In this document: piece by piece, positions 1-8,560 of the stretch
How positions within the stretch are numbered: the stretch's first letter is position 1
How the letters are laid out: every line of letters starts with the position of its first letter
Assembly (NCBI GenBank): GCA_963738365.1
Contig: CAVTWH010000010.1
Location: 1,525,613 to 1,589,612 of the forward strand
DNA: 64,000 nucleotides
Direction: 5' to 3'
Source of the DNA: CAVTWH01 sp963738365
Lineage (GTDB): Bacteria > Actinomycetota > Actinomycetes > Mycobacteriales > Micromonosporaceae
Notes under the pieces: generated by a model
Told to the model about the DNA's origin: nothing
What the model saw: the letters and a program-made list of their open reading frames with translations, nothing else
Database searches by the model: none
Program-made: the position numbers and the translations under genes

Positions 1-551
1 CCGACGCAGTTGAAGGGTCGGACGATGGTGTAGGGGAGTTGGTACTGGTCCCAGGCGGCGCGGGCGTAGTACTCGACGGCGAGTTTTTGGAAGCCGTAGG
101 AGGACAGTGGTGGGGGGATGCGGCGTTCGTCGCCTTCGGTGGAGGGCCAGTGTTCGGCTGATTCGTAGACCATGGAGGAGGACATGTAGGTGACTTTTTG
201 CAGGCGGCCGTTGCGGTGGGCGGCGATGGCGGCGTCGCAGGTGGAGGCCATGATGCGTTCGTTGGTGGCGAGGAGGTCGTAGGCGTAGGTGTGGAAGTAG
301 GAGATGCCGCCGATGAGGGCGGCGCCGGCGATGAGGTGGTCGCAGTCGTTGGCGAGTTCGGTCATGAGTTCGACGTTGCGGGCGTCGCCGAGGACGAAGC
401 GGTAGCGTTCGTGGCTGTCGTAGCTGCGGGTGACCGGGCCGTACTTCGAGTAGTTGTCCAGGCCGACGACTTCGTGGCCCCGTTCCAGGAGTTCCTGGAC
501 GACGTAGCCGCCGATGAAGCCGGCGGATCCGGTAACTAGAACTCGTGCCAT
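1..551 (-). CDS. NAD-dependent epimerase/dehydratase, partial (C-terminus off the window)
   Basis: This short-chain dehydrogenase/reductase-fold nucleotide-sugar enzyme starts at ATG 551 and is still open at base 1, so only about 183 N-terminal residues are visible. The Rossmann motif VTGSAGFIGGYV lies at residues 6-17, an active-site serine stretch MSSSMVYE follows in the middle, and the catalytic Tyr-x3-Lys (YGFQK) is near residue 152. The family changes the sugar of an NDP-sugar by epimerisation or dehydration using bound NAD; the exact substrate cannot be told from the sequence. Its start overlaps the end of the upstream glycosyltransferase by 16 bases, so it is the last visible member of a minus-strand run of sugar genes. 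Its codons end in C even more uniformly than those of its neighbours. Confidence 0.85.
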   Translation of the reverse strand, partial: MARVLVTGSAGFIGGYVVQELLERGHEVVGLDNYSKYGPVTRSYDSHERYRFVLGDARNVELMTELANDCDHLIAGAALIGGISYFHTYAYDLLATNERIMASTCDAAIAAHRNGRLQKVTYMSSSMVYESAEHWPSTEGDERRIPPPLSSYGFQKLAVEYYARAAWDQYQLPYTIVRPFNCV

Positions 552-1402
552 GCGCTGTTCTCCTTGAGGGTCGGTACGCCGGGTCCACTCGCGGGGACTC
601 CGGACGGCGCCGGCTGCTGCTGCGGGATCGGCGGGGCCAGTTGGACCGGCGCCGGCGTAGCTACCGGCGCCTCCCGGCGCCGGCTCAGCGTGCCCATGCT
701 CAGCCGACGGCCGAAGGCGAAGAAATACCACTTGATGTACCCGGGCAGGAAGCGCCCGAGGTCGAAGCGGGACTCGCCGAGCTGCCGGTCCAGCCAGATG
801 GTCGGCAGCTCGGCGACCGGCAGCCGCAGCCGGGTCGCCTTGGCGGTCAGCTCCAGCCCGATCTCGAAGCCGGTCCGCGACTCGATCCCCACGTCCCGCA
901 CGAACGACGTCGAGTACGCCTTGAAACTGTTCGTGGCGTCCCGGGTACCGGCCCGGGCGAACCAGTGCAGGGTCAGTCCCGCCCAGCGCGACATCATCCG
1001 CTTGAACCGGGGCCCGCCGACCTGCTGGCCACCCGGCATGTACCGGGACGCCGCGGCGACCACCACGCCCCGGTCCACCAGGCGCGCCAGGTCGTCGATC
1101 TGCCGGGGGTCGTCGCATCCGTCGGCCATGGTCACCACGGCGACCGTCCCGCGTGCCGAGTCGATGCCGAACCGGATGGCATTCGCCGGGCCCCGCCCGT
1201 AGGTGTTGAGCACCGTGCGGACCCGGGGGTCGTGCAGGGCCACCCGCTGCGCCCAGGGCACCGTGGTGTCGTCCGGGAAGTCGTGCACCACCATGATCTC
1301 GCTCGGCAGCGTCACCTCGCGGAGGATGCGCTCCAGGCAGACGACGATGTCCTCGCCCTCGTTGTAGACCGGAATCACCACCGACACCCGGGGGGCGGCC
1401 AT
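536..1402 (-). CDS. Glycosyltransferase family 2
   Basis: About 288 residues. The GT-A N-terminus reads RVSVVIPVYNEGEDI, and the metal-binding region appears as VTMADGCDDP around residue 93, a variant of the usual DxD. The C-terminal tail is Pro/Gln-rich and probably disordered. The family transfers a sugar from a nucleotide or lipid-phosphate donor to a growing glycan on the cytoplasmic face of the membrane. ATG 1402 overlaps the stop of the dehydrogenase gene as TGATG, indicating translational coupling; a GTG one codon upstream is an alternative start. The flanking nucleotide-sugar dehydrogenase and epimerase suggest it uses a product they make. Donor and acceptor are unknown. Confidence 0.85.
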   Translation of the reverse strand: MAAPRVSVVIPVYNEGEDIVVCLERILREVTLPSEIMVVHDFPDDTTVPWAQRVALHDPRVRTVLNTYGRGPANAIRFGIDSARGTVAVVTMADGCDDPRQIDDLARLVDRGVVVAAASRYMPGGQQVGGPRFKRMMSRWAGLTLHWFARAGTRDATNSFKAYSTSFVRDVGIESRTGFEIGLELTAKATRLRLPVAELPTIWLDRQLGESRFDLGRFLPGYIKWYFFAFGRRLSMGTLSRRREAPVATPAPVQLAPPIPQQQPAPSGVPASGPGVPTLKENSAWHEF

Positions 1403-2595
1403 CACGTCAGGACACCCTGGCCGGTCAGCCCCCAGATGTCGACAACCTCCTGGGTGGCGGCCAGCTCCCGGTACTCCGGATGGGGGCAGGCGATCACCAG
1501 CAGGTCGGCCCGGCGCAGCACCTCGTCCAGCGGGACGAACCGGTCGTCGGCGATGTACGGGTCGGTGCAGAGCACCTCACGCGCCTTGAGCAGGAGGATC
1601 TTCCGCAGCTTGTAGGCCAGGCTCTCGCGCGGATCGTCACTGCCGCCCTTGAACGCCATCCCCAGCACGCCCACCGTCAGCTCGCCCAGCCGGAACCGCT
1701 GCTCCAGCCGGGAAACCAGGTACAGCGGCAGGCCCTCGTTGATCAGCATGGCCGAGTGGCCCAGCACGAAGTTGTTGTTGGTGAAGGCGGCCAGCTGCAT
1801 GGTGTCCTTGAGCAGGCACGGACCGGCGGCGAAGCCGGGCGCCGGCATGTCGGCGGCGCGCGGATAGTCGTGCCGGATGGCGTGCCGGACGCGTTCGAAG
1901 TCCAGGCCGGCGTCGTTGGCCATCATCCAGAACTGGTTGGCCGCTGCGAACTTGATGTACCGCCAGGTGTTGGTGAACAGCTTGGCCAGCTCCGCCTCCT
2001 CCGGCGTGAGCGGCACGATCTCGCTGGTCAGGTTGCTGAACAGCTTCTGCGCCCGGGCCAGCACCGGGGCACTGCGCGCCGCGACGATCTGCGGCAGCTC
2101 GAACAGCTCCGTCATGGCCCGGCCCTCGGCGATGCGCTCCGGGCAGAACGCCACGTCCACCTGGACGCCGAGGCGTTCGATGAGCCGCTCGGTCAGCGCC
2201 GTCACGCCCGGGTGCACGGTGGAGCGCAGCACCAGCAGCTGACCGTCGCGCAGGTGCTCGGCGCAGCGCTCGATGGCCTGGGGGACCGCCCCGATGTTCG
2301 GGTTGAGGTGCTCGTCGACCGGGGTGCCGACGATGACGATCAGGTTCTCGGCGCCGGCCACCGCGGCCGGGTCGGTGGTGGCCCGCAGCCGTCCGTCGGC
2401 CACCGCGGCGGCGAGCAACGGGGCGGCGCCCTCCTCGTCGAAGGGCAGGGTGGCGCTGTTGACCGTCGCCACGGCGGCGGCGTTGATGTCGTACAGCACC
2501 ACGGACAGGCCCCGGGAGGCGAGTGCTATTCCCAGTGGCAGCCCCACGCGGCCACAGCCGCCGATGACGACGACGTCGTCGGTGAATCCCGTCAT
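1402..2595 (-). CDS. UDP-glucose/GDP-mannose dehydrogenase family protein
   Basis: About 397 residues, close to the family's usual length. It has an N-terminal NAD-binding fold (VVVIGGCGRVGLPLG, residues 6-20), a central dimerisation region rich in NTWRYIKFAAANQF, the catalytic cysteine in AGPCLLKDT (about residue 257), and a C-terminal UDP-binding domain (GVLGMAFKGGSDDPRES). The family oxidises the C6 hydroxyl of a UDP- or GDP-sugar twice to give the uronic acid, with two NAD reduced. The start is placed at ATG 2595 because residues before it in the longer reading do not resemble the family. It is probably the first gene of a minus-strand unit that continues with the glycosyltransferase and epimerase. 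Substrate (UDP-Glc, UDP-ManNAc or other) is not resolvable here. Confidence 0.88.
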   Translation of the reverse strand: MTGFTDDVVVIGGCGRVGLPLGIALASRGLSVVLYDINAAAVATVNSATLPFDEEGAAPLLAAAVADGRLRATTDPAAVAGAENLIVIVGTPVDEHLNPNIGAVPQAIERCAEHLRDGQLLVLRSTVHPGVTALTERLIERLGVQVDVAFCPERIAEGRAMTELFELPQIVAARSAPVLARAQKLFSNLTSEIVPLTPEEAELAKLFTNTWRYIKFAAANQFWMMANDAGLDFERVRHAIRHDYPRAADMPAPGFAAGPCLLKDTMQLAAFTNNNFVLGHSAMLINEGLPLYLVSRLEQRFRLGELTVGVLGMAFKGGSDDPRESLAYKLRKILLLKAREVLCTDPYIADDRFVPLDEVLRRADLLVIACPHPEYRELAATQEVVDIWGLTGQGVLT

Positions 2596-2814
2596 GTGCC
2601 CGCTTCCCTCACTCGTCACGCCAGTACGCCAGGCGCCCGCCCACGTCCGGGGACACCGGCCGCGAAGCGGATGCTACGGGCGGTGAGGGGAGCGTCAGGG
2701 CGCTCTGTCCCTTAGGTGACAACAGATCCGGCCGGTGGTATGGATTCTGCTCGGTCCCACGGTCAACCCCGGGTGCGGACACGCCGAATACAGCGATCGC
2801 AGCGCGATGTGCGG

Positions 2815-3861
2815 TCAGCCGACCCACCGCAGATTGTCGTCGATACGCCCGGTGGCCTGCAGCGCCTTGATCCGCTTGATCCGCTGGAACGGCTGGCCCT
2901 GGAACTCCCCGATCGTCAGGCCGTACCGCTGGTACGCCTCGACCAGCTCCTCCACGCCCTTGCGCACCGTCCAGCGGGGGGTGAACTCGGGGATCTCGGC
3001 GGCGATCAGGTCCGCCGAGACCCGGTAGTTGCGCAGGTCCGTGCCGGCGCCCTCGGCGAAGCTGAGCCGGCTGCCCGGGACCACCTCGGCGACGATCTCG
3101 GCCACATCGCGGATCAGGTAGTTCTCGGCGGTCTGCCCGACGTTGTACGCCTTGCCGTGGATCCGGCCGCGGTCCACCGCGAGCAGCGCCTCGAAGGCGG
3201 CGCAGATGTCCTCGACGTGCACCAGCGGGCGCCAGGCCCGCCCGTCGGAGAGCAGCCGTACCTCGCCGGTGAGCAGGGCGTGCGCGGTGAGGTCGTTGAC
3301 CACGATGTCGCCGCGCAGCCGCGGCGAGTAGCCGTAGGCGGTGGCGTTGCGCAGGAACACCGTGGAGAAGTCGTCGTCGTTCAGCTCGGCCAGCCCCTGC
3401 TCGGCCCGGATCTTGGACTCGCCGTACGGGGTGACCGGGTAGAACTCGGCGTTCTCGTCCAGGTAGGGGCGCTGCTCGACCGGGACGTCGGTGGAGCCCG
3501 AGCCGTAGAGCGAGCAGGACGAGGAGAACAGGAAGCGGCTCGCCCCGGCCGCCTTGGCGGCAGCCGCCAGCCGGAGGGTCGAGTGCAGGTTGATGTCGTA
3601 GGTCAGCTGGGAGTTGATGTTGCCGAGCGGGTCGTTGCAGAGCGCCGCCAGGTGGACCACCGCGTCGAAGCCGGCCAGATCCTCGGGCGTGACGTCACGC
3701 AGGTCCACCCGGATGGTCGGCACCGGTTCGGGGGCGGGACCCAGCAGGCAGTCGGCGTAGAGCCCGACGTCCAGGCCGGAGACCGAGTGCCCGGCGGCGC
3801 GCAGGCGGGTGCTGAGCACGCTGCCGATGTAGCCCTCGTGGCCGGTGACGAGTACCCGCAT
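2815..3861 (-). CDS. NAD-dependent epimerase/dehydratase
   Basis: About 348 residues and apparently complete. It is an extended SDR enzyme: the glycine-rich motif VTGHEGYIGS is at residues 5-14, the serine region is FSSSCSLYG and the catalytic pair is YGESK. C-terminal residues RPLVHVEDICAAF and YNVGQTAENY match NDP-sugar epimerases. It should act on a nucleotide-activated hexose in the cytoplasm. Start ATG 3861 gives the canonical N-terminus MRVLVTG; longer readings upstream are not family-like. The 219-base gap between its stop and the next gene (2,596-2,814) suggests separate transcription from the dehydrogenase unit. Exact sugar specificity is not known. Confidence 0.88.
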   Translation of the reverse strand: MRVLVTGHEGYIGSVLSTRLRAAGHSVSGLDVGLYADCLLGPAPEPVPTIRVDLRDVTPEDLAGFDAVVHLAALCNDPLGNINSQLTYDINLHSTLRLAAAAKAAGASRFLFSSSCSLYGSGSTDVPVEQRPYLDENAEFYPVTPYGESKIRAEQGLAELNDDDFSTVFLRNATAYGYSPRLRGDIVVNDLTAHALLTGEVRLLSDGRAWRPLVHVEDICAAFEALLAVDRGRIHGKAYNVGQTAENYLIRDVAEIVAEVVPGSRLSFAEGAGTDLRNYRVSADLIAAEIPEFTPRWTVRKGVEELVEAYQRYGLTIGEFQGQPFQRIKRIKALQATGRIDDNLRWVG

Positions 3862-3958
3862 GAGCTGACTCCCAGAGAAAGGAAAGGCGTCGAACGACCG
3901 CTGGATTCTATCGACCGCACCGCCGTGGCCGGCCGGTTGTCGCCAAGGCGACTGACGG

Positions 3959-5227
3959 TCACTTCTCCGCGGTCGCCAGCGGCTCGTCCGCCGGCCGGCT
4001 CCGGCTGGCCGGCACCCGGGGCGGGTCGGTGACCGCCCGCCGGCCCAGCACCCGCTGCCAGACGCCCAGGTACGCACTCGCCTGGTGCTCCCAGGAGAGC
4101 AGCTCGGCAAAGCGGTGCAGCCCCTCCCGGCGCATCGCGGCCCGCCGGGGCTCGTCGTCGAGCAGGGCGTCCAGCGCGGCGGCGAACTGCTCGGGCGAGC
4201 CGTCCGGCACATAGACGGCGGCGTCGGCGGCGGTGCGCCGGGTCTCGATCAGGTCCGCGGCCACCACGGGTACGCCCCGGGCCAGGTACTCGACCGTCTT
4301 GGCCATGGTGGACAGGTGGTTCATCCGGGTCGGGGCGTCCGGCTGGATGCCGATCGTGGCGCGCTGCAGGAAGGTGTCCACCTCGGCGCTGCCCAGCCAG
4401 CCGGCGAACTCCACCACGTCGGCCAGGTTCCGCTCGGCCACCAGGGCGCGCAGCGCCGGCATGCTCTCGCCGTCCCCGGCGATGACCAGCCGCCAGTCCG
4501 GCTTGGCCCGGCGCTCGCGCAGCAGCTCCGCCGCCAGCACGGCAGCCTCGACGTTGTCCTGCGGTCCGAGCACACCCAGGTAGACCAGGCGGTGCTCGGC
4601 GGAGTCCCAGTCGGCGGCCGAGCCGGCCGGGGCGATCTCGCTGCCGGCCGGGCCGTTACGGACGACGGTCACCTTCTCCGGGCGTACCCCGCGGTGGTGG
4701 GCGTTGTCCCGGAACGACTCGTTGGTGGCGATCACCGCGTTCGCCGTCCGCAGGGTCAGCCACTCGCAGCTGACCAGGATCCGGAACGCCAGCCCGGCGC
4801 TGCGCCCGGTCCGGGTGGCCAGGATCTCCGGGCACAGGTCGTGGTGGTCGAAGACCCATGGCCGGCCCAGCGCCCGCATGGCCAGCGCCAGCGGCCAGTA
4901 GATGTCCGGCGGGTTGCACACCTGGACCGCCTGCGCCCGGCCGCGCAGCACCTCGCCGGCCAGTCGCAGCGCCACGCAGGTGAACGACCAGAGGAACTCC
5001 AGGGCGAAGGTGAGCACATTGGAGCCGAGCACAATCAGCGGGTACGGCCGCAGCCGTACGCCGACGCTGCCGGGCAGCACGCGCAGTCCGCGTTCGCCGC
5101 GGGGCGCGATGATGGTCACGCCGTAGCCGCGCTGTTCCAGGGTGAGCGCCTCGCGGATCACCCGCCGGTCGCGTTCGGCGGGAAGGTTCGCCACCACGAT
5201 CGCGATGTGCGGCTTGCGTTTGGCCAT
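3959..5227 (-). CDS. Glycosyltransferase family 4
   Basis: About 422 residues with a GT-B fold. The N-terminal half begins HIAIVVANLPAERDRRVIRE and contains the FDHHDLCPE acceptor-side segment. The C-terminal half has VYLGVLGPQDNVEAA, the sugar-nucleotide site VIAGDG, and the E-x7-E-like region around KTVEYLARGVPVVAAD. The family adds sugars to lipid-linked or polymeric glycans in the cytoplasm. Start ATG 5227 (MAKRKPHIAIVV) is preferred over an earlier start that adds an unconserved leader. It lies 97 bases upstream of the epimerase in the same direction and may share its transcript. Confidence 0.87.
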   Translation of the reverse strand: MAKRKPHIAIVVANLPAERDRRVIREALTLEQRGYGVTIIAPRGERGLRVLPGSVGVRLRPYPLIVLGSNVLTFALEFLWSFTCVALRLAGEVLRGRAQAVQVCNPPDIYWPLALAMRALGRPWVFDHHDLCPEILATRTGRSAGLAFRILVSCEWLTLRTANAVIATNESFRDNAHHRGVRPEKVTVVRNGPAGSEIAPAGSAADWDSAEHRLVYLGVLGPQDNVEAAVLAAELLRERRAKPDWRLVIAGDGESMPALRALVAERNLADVVEFAGWLGSAEVDTFLQRATIGIQPDAPTRMNHLSTMAKTVEYLARGVPVVAADLIETRRTAADAAVYVPDGSPEQFAAALDALLDDEPRRAAMRREGLHRFAELLSWEHQASAYLGVWQRVLGRRAVTDPPRVPASRSRPADEPLATAEK

Positions 5228-5575
5228 GACGTCCCCCACACGTGGTCGTGCCGTGGAGTTTGCCACGGGGAGATCGGCCGCCCCGGGCAGATGTCGGGTA
5301 CTTGTCCGCTCCTCCGGCCGGTGCGGACCGAGCCGGCAGCCGGTACCAACCGATCGGCCGATGACGGCTGGCGTCGCGGCCGCTGGCAGCGGTGTCCGGT
5401 TCTGGAATGCTTGCGGGCACGGGCGCCCGGCGTGGCCCGGTGTGTAAGGAATCTGTCGGATCGGCTGCGCCGCGGGCCGGTAAGGTAACCCGACGGGAGA
5501 TAGGGGAACGCCCCGCCCACGCTGCTCTTTTCCAGACTCTTCGGTGTCCAGCCCCCCGGCTCGGCTCCATCACGG
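5228..5575. other. Intergenic region between divergent genes, first half
   Basis: Non-coding stretch between the minus-strand glycosyltransferase (start 5227) and the plus-strand GNAT gene (start 5801). The only recognisable signal is a copy of the locus-wide motif at 5443-5460. No credible ORF or RNA gene is seen. The remainder, 5576-5785, is a tandem repeat listed separately. Confidence 0.6.
5443..5460 (+). promoter_or_regulatory. Copy of the TGTAAGAAA-nn-CGTCAC motif (divergent variant)
   Basis: Reads TGTAAGGAATCTGTCGGA. It matches the better copies at 13488, 23585 and 29391 at most positions of the first half (TGTAAG-AA) and weakly in the second. A TA-containing box (GTAAGGT/GTAACC) lies 38-43 bases downstream, near the place of the box downstream of the two best copies. 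It sits 341 bases before the GNAT gene. Confidence 0.4.
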
Positions 5576-5785
5576 GAGAACGCCCGGCCATGCCGGACTC
5601 ACCACCGGAAGGACGCCGGCCATGCCTGGCTCACCACCGGAAGAACGCCCGGGAATGCCGGACTCACCCGAAAAACGCCCGGGAATCCCGGGCTCACCCG
5701 AAGAACGCCCGGCGACGCCGGGCTCACCCGAAGAACGCCCGGGGACGCCGGGCTCACCCGAAGAACGCCCGGCGGCGCCGGGCCG
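5576..5785 (+). repeat. 30-bp tandem repeat array, about seven units
   Basis: Successive units begin near 5577, 5609, 5641, 5671, 5701, 5731 and 5761. The last five have an exact 30-base period with the core AAGAACGCCCGG, a short variable centre, then CCGGGCTCACCCG. The first two are 32-33 bases long and diverged. Each unit holds a short self-complementary CGCCCGG/CCGGGC arm. In one frame the array would read PEERPGTPGS repeats, but it ends directly before the GNAT start and has no ribosome site or family support, so I treat it as non-coding. It could be a structured leader or a slippage-prone promoter spacer. Confidence 0.75.
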
Positions 5786-5800
5786 ATGCGACGGAATGCG

Positions 5801-6877
5801 ATGAAGATTTCGGTAATCCGGCCGGCTGAACTCGGGCCCGCCGAACTCTCCGCATGGCGGGACATTCAGGCCGCGGACACGACACTGCGCAGCCCGTTCC
5901 TGGCGCCGGAGTTCACCCTCGCCGTCGGCCGGGCCCGGCCGGCTGCCCGGGTGGCGGTCCTGGAGGACGGTGGCCGGCCGGTGGGCTTCTTCCCTTTCGA
6001 GACCCGCCGCCGCCTGGTCGGGGTACCCATCGGCGCCGGTATGACCGACTGCCAGGGCATCGTGCTCGCCGCCGGAGTCCGCGTCGAGGCCGGTGAGCTG
6101 CTGGCCGGGTGCCGGCTGCCGGTCTGGGAGTTCGACCACCTGCTCGCCGGCCAGCCCACCTTCGCCCCGTACCACCAGCGGGTGGTCGACTCGCCACTGA
6201 TGGCGCTGTCGGCGGGGTACCCGGCCTACGTGGCCGACCGGATGGCCGCCGGTGACGTGATCCGGCAGGCCAACCGTAAGCAGCGCGCCATGGTGCGGGA
6301 GCTGGGCCCGGAGCGCTTCGTCTGGGAGGACAAGGACGAGGCGGCGATGGCCACCCTGCGCGCCTGGAAATCCGCCCAGTACCAGCGCACCCAGCAGTAC
6401 GACCGGTTCGCCGTCCCGTGGGTCGACCGGGTGCTGCGCGAGTTGGCGGCCCACCCGGTCGCCGGCTGCGAGCTGGTGCTCAGCTCGGTCTACGCGGGCG
6501 ACCGGCTGGTCGCCGCCCACCTCGGGCTGCGCAGCGAGACGGTGCTCGCCTACTGGTTCCCCGCCTACGATCCCGACCTGTCGAAGTACTCCGCCGGCAT
6601 CCTGCTGTGCCTGCGGATGGCCGAGGCGGCCGCCGCCGACGGCCTGGACCACATCGACCTGGGCAAGTCCCATGCCCTCTACAAGGAGCGGCTGCGCAAC
6701 GTCGGGCTGCCGGTCGCCGAGGGCATGGTGGACCGCTCCTGGCCGGTGGCGGCCGCCCGCCGCAGCACGGCCGCGCTGTCCCGCACAGTGCGCTCCGGCG
6801 CGCTCGGCCGGACCTTGAAGTCCGGCCGCACCGGTCGGGTGCTGCGCCGGGTACGTGCGCGTCTGGCCGGTCGGTGA
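5801..6877 (+). CDS. GNAT-fold acetyltransferase-like protein (CelD/BcsL/FemAB type)
   Basis: About 358 residues. The protein resembles the CelD/BcsL family of double-GNAT proteins found in cellulose and exopolysaccharide loci. An N-terminal lobe (PFLAPEFTLAVGRARP, then GRPVGFFPFETR) is followed by a C-terminal lobe with GDRLVAAHLGLRSETVLAYWFPAYDP and the acyl-CoA-site-like GLDHIDLGKSHALYKERL. Such proteins are thought to acylate or aminoacylate sugars or wall precursors, but the family is poorly characterised. ATG 5801 is chosen over ATG 5786, which lies at the end of the tandem repeat. It is followed 40 bases later by a glycosyltransferase in the same direction, which suggests an operon. 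Confidence 0.75.
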   Translation: MKISVIRPAELGPAELSAWRDIQAADTTLRSPFLAPEFTLAVGRARPAARVAVLEDGGRPVGFFPFETRRRLVGVPIGAGMTDCQGIVLAAGVRVEAGELLAGCRLPVWEFDHLLAGQPTFAPYHQRVVDSPLMALSAGYPAYVADRMAAGDVIRQANRKQRAMVRELGPERFVWEDKDEAAMATLRAWKSAQYQRTQQYDRFAVPWVDRVLRELAAHPVAGCELVLSSVYAGDRLVAAHLGLRSETVLAYWFPAYDPDLSKYSAGILLCLRMAEAAAADGLDHIDLGKSHALYKERLRNVGLPVAEGMVDRSWPVAAARRSTAALSRTVRSGALGRTLKSGRTGRVLRRVRARLAGR

Positions 6878-6917
6878 CCCGGCCGTTCCTGGAGTTCCTT
6901 CCCCCGAGGAGTACGGG

Positions 6918-7853
6918 TTGACGAACAGCGTGGAGACCATCGCCGTTGTCGTGGTCACGTACAACAGCGAGGACGTGGTGGCTGACCTGGTGGCGTCGCT
7001 GGAGCCGGGCCTGGCTGGACTGGCCTGGCACCTCACGGTGGCCGACAACGACTCGTCCGACCAGACCGTGAAGCTGCTGCGCGAACACGCGCCGCACGCG
7101 GTGGTGGTCGAGGTGGGGCGCAATGCCGGGTATGCCGCCGGCATCAACGCCGCCGTCGCAGCGGCGCAGCCGCACACCGCGGTCCTGGTACTCAACCCGG
7201 ACATCCGGCTGACCCCGGGCTGCGTGGCGACCCTGCTCGACGCCCTGCACGGCCGCCCCGGTGCCGGTATCGCGGTACCCCGGATCAACCAGGGCGACGG
7301 CCTGTTCACCCCCAGCATGCGGCGCGAGCCGACGGTGCTGCGGGCGCTCGCGGACGCGCTGGTGGGCGCCAACCGGGCCGGCCGCTTCGCCGTCTTCGGC
7401 GAGGTGGTGACCGACGAGGCGGAGTACCGGACGCAGACGGTCACCGACTGGGCGGAGGGTTCGGCGCTGCTGATCGGGCCTGAGTGCCTGCGCCGCTGCG
7501 GGGCCTGGGACGAGGCGTACTTCCTCTACTCGGAGGAGACCGAGTACATGCTGCGGGCCCGGGACGCCGGGCTGGCCACCGTCTTCGTCCCTGGCGCGGT
7601 GGTCACCCATCTGGGCGGGCACTCGCGTACCTCGCCGCCGCTGTGGGCGCTGCTGACGGTGAACCGCACCCGGCTCTACCGCAGCCGGCACGGCGCGCTG
7701 CGCTCGGCGGCCTACTGGTCGGCGCTGCTGCTCCGCGAGGTGATCCGGGGCGTCCTGGGCAACCGGCCCAGCCGGCTGGCGGCCCGCTGGCTGCTGCGCC
7801 CGTCGGTGCAGCGGGTGCCGTTCCCGGACGGCGCCGCCGCCCCAGTGCGCTGA
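6918..7853 (+). CDS. Glycosyltransferase family 2 (rhamnosyltransferase-like)
   Basis: About 311 residues. The GT-A core includes AVVVVTYNSEDVV, VADNDSSDQTV, VGRNAGYAAGIN and the metal site LVLNPDIRL, a pattern typical of bacterial rhamnosyl- or galactofuranosyltransferases (GT2). A later acidic site, YFLYSEETEYMLRARDAG, is the usual catalytic-base region. The start is TTG 6918, preceded at a good distance by GAGGAG near 6907; the longer reading from 6855 lacks a ribosome site and family residues. The gene ends at a hairpin shared with the convergent deacetylase. Confidence 0.87.
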   Translation: MTNSVETIAVVVVTYNSEDVVADLVASLEPGLAGLAWHLTVADNDSSDQTVKLLREHAPHAVVVEVGRNAGYAAGINAAVAAAQPHTAVLVLNPDIRLTPGCVATLLDALHGRPGAGIAVPRINQGDGLFTPSMRREPTVLRALADALVGANRAGRFAVFGEVVTDEAEYRTQTVTDWAEGSALLIGPECLRRCGAWDEAYFLYSEETEYMLRARDAGLATVFVPGAVVTHLGGHSRTSPPLWALLTVNRTRLYRSRHGALRSAAYWSALLLREVIRGVLGNRPSRLAARWLLRPSVQRVPFPDGAAAPVR

Positions 7854-7871
7854 GCCGTCACTCAGAGCTGA

Positions 7872-7897
7872 GTGGTGACTCAGCGTTGAGTGACCAC
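7872..7897. terminator. Hairpin between convergent genes
   Basis: Arms GTGGTGACTCA and TGAGTGACCAC enclose a 4-base loop GCGT with one internal mismatch. A second overlapping ACTCAGAGCTGAGT palindrome lies just upstream at 7860. There is no T-run. Its position between the two convergent stops (7853 and 7898) supports a bidirectional terminator. Confidence 0.6.
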
Positions 7898-8560
7898 TCA
7901 GCGGAGTCGCTTGACCAGCCCCCGGCCGGCCAGGCTGACGCGTTCGGTCAGGGCCGGCGGATTGGTGACGATCTGGCGTACCGTCTCGGCGGTGTCGGTG
8001 CGGCGGACGCTGTAGCGCGGCTGTAGCCAGGAGTGCCAGCGGGCCGGCCGGCGGTCACTGGAGTAGACCCGTCGGTAGCCCAGGCGGCGCAGCCGGCCGA
8101 GCACCTGGCGGTCGTACTGGCCCATCGGCAGCGCCACCTCGCTGACCGGGGCGCCCAGCGCCGCGGCCAGCCGGTCGCGGGCGTCGACGAGTTCCCGGGC
8201 GGTGGTGGGCTCGTCCATGCCGCGCCAGGGCCGGTGCGACCAGCCGTGGCTGCCCACGCCCATTCCGTTGGCGCGCAACGTACGCAGGTCCTCCGCGCGC
8301 AGGCTGCCGGCCTCGTCGAGGCGCCCGGCCAGGGCGAAGAAGTCGGCCCGCAGCTCGCGTTTGAGCAGCCCGGGCAGGCCGATCTCCAGGTCGGAGGCGT
8401 TGCCGTCGTCGAAGCTCAACCGCACCGGCGGCAGCTCGACCAGCGCGTCCAGGATCTCGGTGAACTGCTCCTCGGTGATCCAGTAGCGGTCCTCGTCCTG
8501 GGCGAACTCGCGGACCGGCCGGCCGATGCCGTGGAAACAGATGTTGATCTCGCTGCTCAC
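7898..8560 (-). CDS. Polysaccharide deacetylase family protein
   Basis: About 220 residues. The NodB-like core is seen as RLSFDDGNASD (catalytic Asp and metal-binding Asp, about residues 48-58) and GSHGWSHRPW (metal-binding His-x3-His, about residue 101). A C-terminal RRVYSSDR segment fits the last conserved motif. The family removes N- or O-acetyl groups from polysaccharides. The GTG start at 8560 overlaps the stop of the upstream glycosyltransferase as GTGA, so the two are translationally coupled. No signal peptide is visible, so it may act on a cytoplasmic lipid-linked intermediate. Confidence 0.82.
   Translation of the reverse strand: MSSEINICFHGIGRPVREFAQDEDRYWITEEQFTEILDALVELPPVRLSFDDGNASDLEIGLPGLLKRELRADFFALAGRLDEAGSLRAEDLRTLRANGMGVGSHGWSHRPWRGMDEPTTARELVDARDRLAAALGAPVSEVALPMGQYDRQVLGRLRRLGYRRVYSSDRRPARWHSWLQPRYSVRRTDTAETVRQIVTNPPALTERVSLAGRGLVKRLR

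Noticed and set aside
2716..4032. A 438-residue plus-strand open frame
   Set aside because: It is antisense to the epimerase at 2815-3861 and has low-complexity content with no family motif.
5576..5785. CRISPR array
   Set aside because: The units are contiguous with no unique spacers, and no cas gene is present.
5544..5804. Repeat protein of PEERPGTPGS units encoded by the tandem array
   Set aside because: No ribosome site, no known family, and the frame merely follows the 30-base period. A non-coding repeat is more likely.
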